Below are positions 6,092 through 6,636 of a stretch of DNA of 6,636 nucleotides, piece by piece; positions within the stretch are counted from its first letter, which is position 1, and each line of letters opens with the position of its first letter. The translations under genes and the position numbers were made by a program. The DNA comes from Candidatus Microgenomates bacterium. GTDB lineage: Bacteria > Patescibacteriota > Microgenomatia > UBA1406 > GWC2-37-13. The stretch spans positions 1 to 6,636 of the forward strand of contig WFWI01000083.1 in the NCBI GenBank assembly GCA_015491205.1, given 5' to 3'. Below the pieces are notes generated by a model. That model did not search any database, had not been told where the DNA came from, and saw only the letters and a program-made list of their open reading frames with translations.

Positions 6092-6120
6092 ATTATAACG
6101 CAAGAGGGACAAGAATGCAA
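6092..6120 (-). promoter_or_regulatory. Candidate promoter for rpsO-pnp(-ftsK), probably leaderless
   Basis: On the minus strand a perfect -10 box TATAAT (6092-6097) sits 17 bp downstream of TTGCAT (6115-6120), which keeps only the TTG of the -35 consensus. The -10 ends 9 bp before the rpsO ATG, so the expected start of transcription is about 3 nt upstream of that ATG (near 6085). The interval is pyrimidine-rich (TTTCTCCTT) with no Shine-Dalgarno. A leader this short cannot hold the S15-binding pseudoknot that controls rpsO in E. coli. Confidence 0.6.
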
Positions 6121-6131
6121 ATTAAAAAACT

Positions 6132-6636
6132 CTAGCCTTTTCTTCCTTTAAAATATGCCGCTACCAAAAGCAAGGAAACTATTGAAATACTGGTAGCAAA
6201 AACTTCTATGGGAGTTTGCTTGTAATAAATTACAATTTCCTTAGTGCCTTTGGTTAAGGACACTATTGGCCTGCCAAAACGGTCAAACCTCACAGGAGCC
6301 ACCTCCTTTCCATCTATTCTTATCCTCCAGTAAGGAAAATACAAAAGCCCAAGTTTTATTGCAGTTTCTTTCTTTACCTCAATCCTTGCTCTTTTCACAA
6401 ACGGTCCAACTTTTTCTTCAATAACCTTAAGGCTTTCCCCTTCAACCAACCTTGGTTCAAACTCAACCTCTCCCTTCTTTACCTTTTTCCAAATCTCATA
6501 ATCGGAATAAACCGTAAAGTACTCTGGAATTTTAAAAACCATCTTCTCTTTTACGGCTTTTTCTGACAGGTATTTTTGGAAAAATTCTTCTTTTGGCTGC
6601 AAGGGCTTGAAAAAATATTTTTTGTTAACAAAAAAC
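6132..6636 (-). CDS. C-terminal fragment of a membrane protein, possibly YfhO/GT-C-like (5' end outside window)
   Basis: The minus-strand frame is open to the window edge, giving 167 visible residues ending at TAG (6132). The fragment holds a soluble region rich in alternating hydrophobic and charged residues, likely beta strands, with a stretch LLYFPYWRIRIDGKEV (around residues 97-112) and a later VSLTKGTKEIVIYY, then one hydrophobic helix (about 143-162) and a basic tail GRKG. This pattern, 'FP-x-W-x-h-x-hDGK' followed by a strand and a last membrane helix, is what I associate with the C-terminal ends of large multi-pass YfhO-type or glycosyltransferase-C-like membrane proteins; that link is from memory and not tested. 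The TTG at 6602 is internal, not a believable start. The gene ends 49 bp before the rpsO ATG and may or may not share its transcript. Confidence 0.5.
   Translation of the reverse strand, partial: FFVNKKYFFKPLQPKEEFFQKYLSEKAVKEKMVFKIPEYFTVYSDYEIWKKVKKGEVEFEPRLVEGESLKVIEEKVGPFVKRARIEVKKETAIKLGLLYFPYWRIRIDGKEVAPVRFDRFGRPIVSLTKGTKEIVIYYKQTPIEVFATSISIVSLLLVAAYFKGRKG

Noticed and set aside
6083..6112. TTG at 6112 as the rpsO start, adding 10 residues
   Set aside because: The added residues are not S15-like, there is no Shine-Dalgarno, and the codons overlap a perfect TATAAT box. The ATG at 6082 is preferred.
6121..6131. Terminator after the upstream membrane-protein gene (T6 run on the minus strand)
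   Set aside because: No stem precedes the T run, so an intrinsic terminator is not supported.
5855..6151. Plus-strand ORF of 98 codons opposite rpsO
   Set aside because: It is a Phe/Leu-rich shadow of the lysine-rich S15 sequence.

Overview
The window looks like a chromosomal segment of a small-genome, AT-rich bacterium, most likely Patescibacteria (Candidate Phyla Radiation), perhaps Microgenomates. That placement is inferred from the style of the proteins, the compact housekeeping genes and the kind of non-coding repeats; it was not tested by a search. TGA is used as an ordinary stop: mutL, pnp and ftsK all end on TGA exactly where the families end. This argues against the Gracilibacteria/SR1 code, where TGA is glycine.

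Layout: a plus-strand 3' fragment of mutL (1-1023) converges on a minus-strand block read right to left: the C-terminal end of a membrane-anchored, YfhO-like protein (6636-6132, cut by the window edge), rpsO (6082-5738), pnp (5732-3630) and ftsK (3591-1453). rpsO and pnp are 5 bp apart, the classic S15/polynucleotide phosphorylase pair. ftsK follows after 38 bp. Both rpsO and ftsK have promoter-like hexamers spaced 17 bp apart that end only 5-9 bp before the ATG, with no Shine-Dalgarno sequence, so both may be read from leaderless mRNAs. pnp instead has an AGGAAA site inside the end of rpsO.

The genes are ordinary core functions: mismatch repair (an endonuclease-type MutL), translation (S15), RNA turnover (PNPase) and chromosome segregation (FtsK). 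No new enzymatic or defence system is visible.

The unusual part is the 429-bp convergent spacer (1024-1452). Almost all of it is non-coding repeat DNA in a 7-bp register. There are several degenerate heptamer arrays (1030-1064, 1131-1158, 1171-1191, 1241-1333, 1371-1453) with different consensus units. One pair is arranged as inverted arms, in which a fixed TTGG alternates with a variable triplet. Two palindromes are embedded: a twin 13-bp palindrome (1078-1110) and a GC-rich 35-bp hairpin (1204-1238). This is the best candidate for something poorly described.
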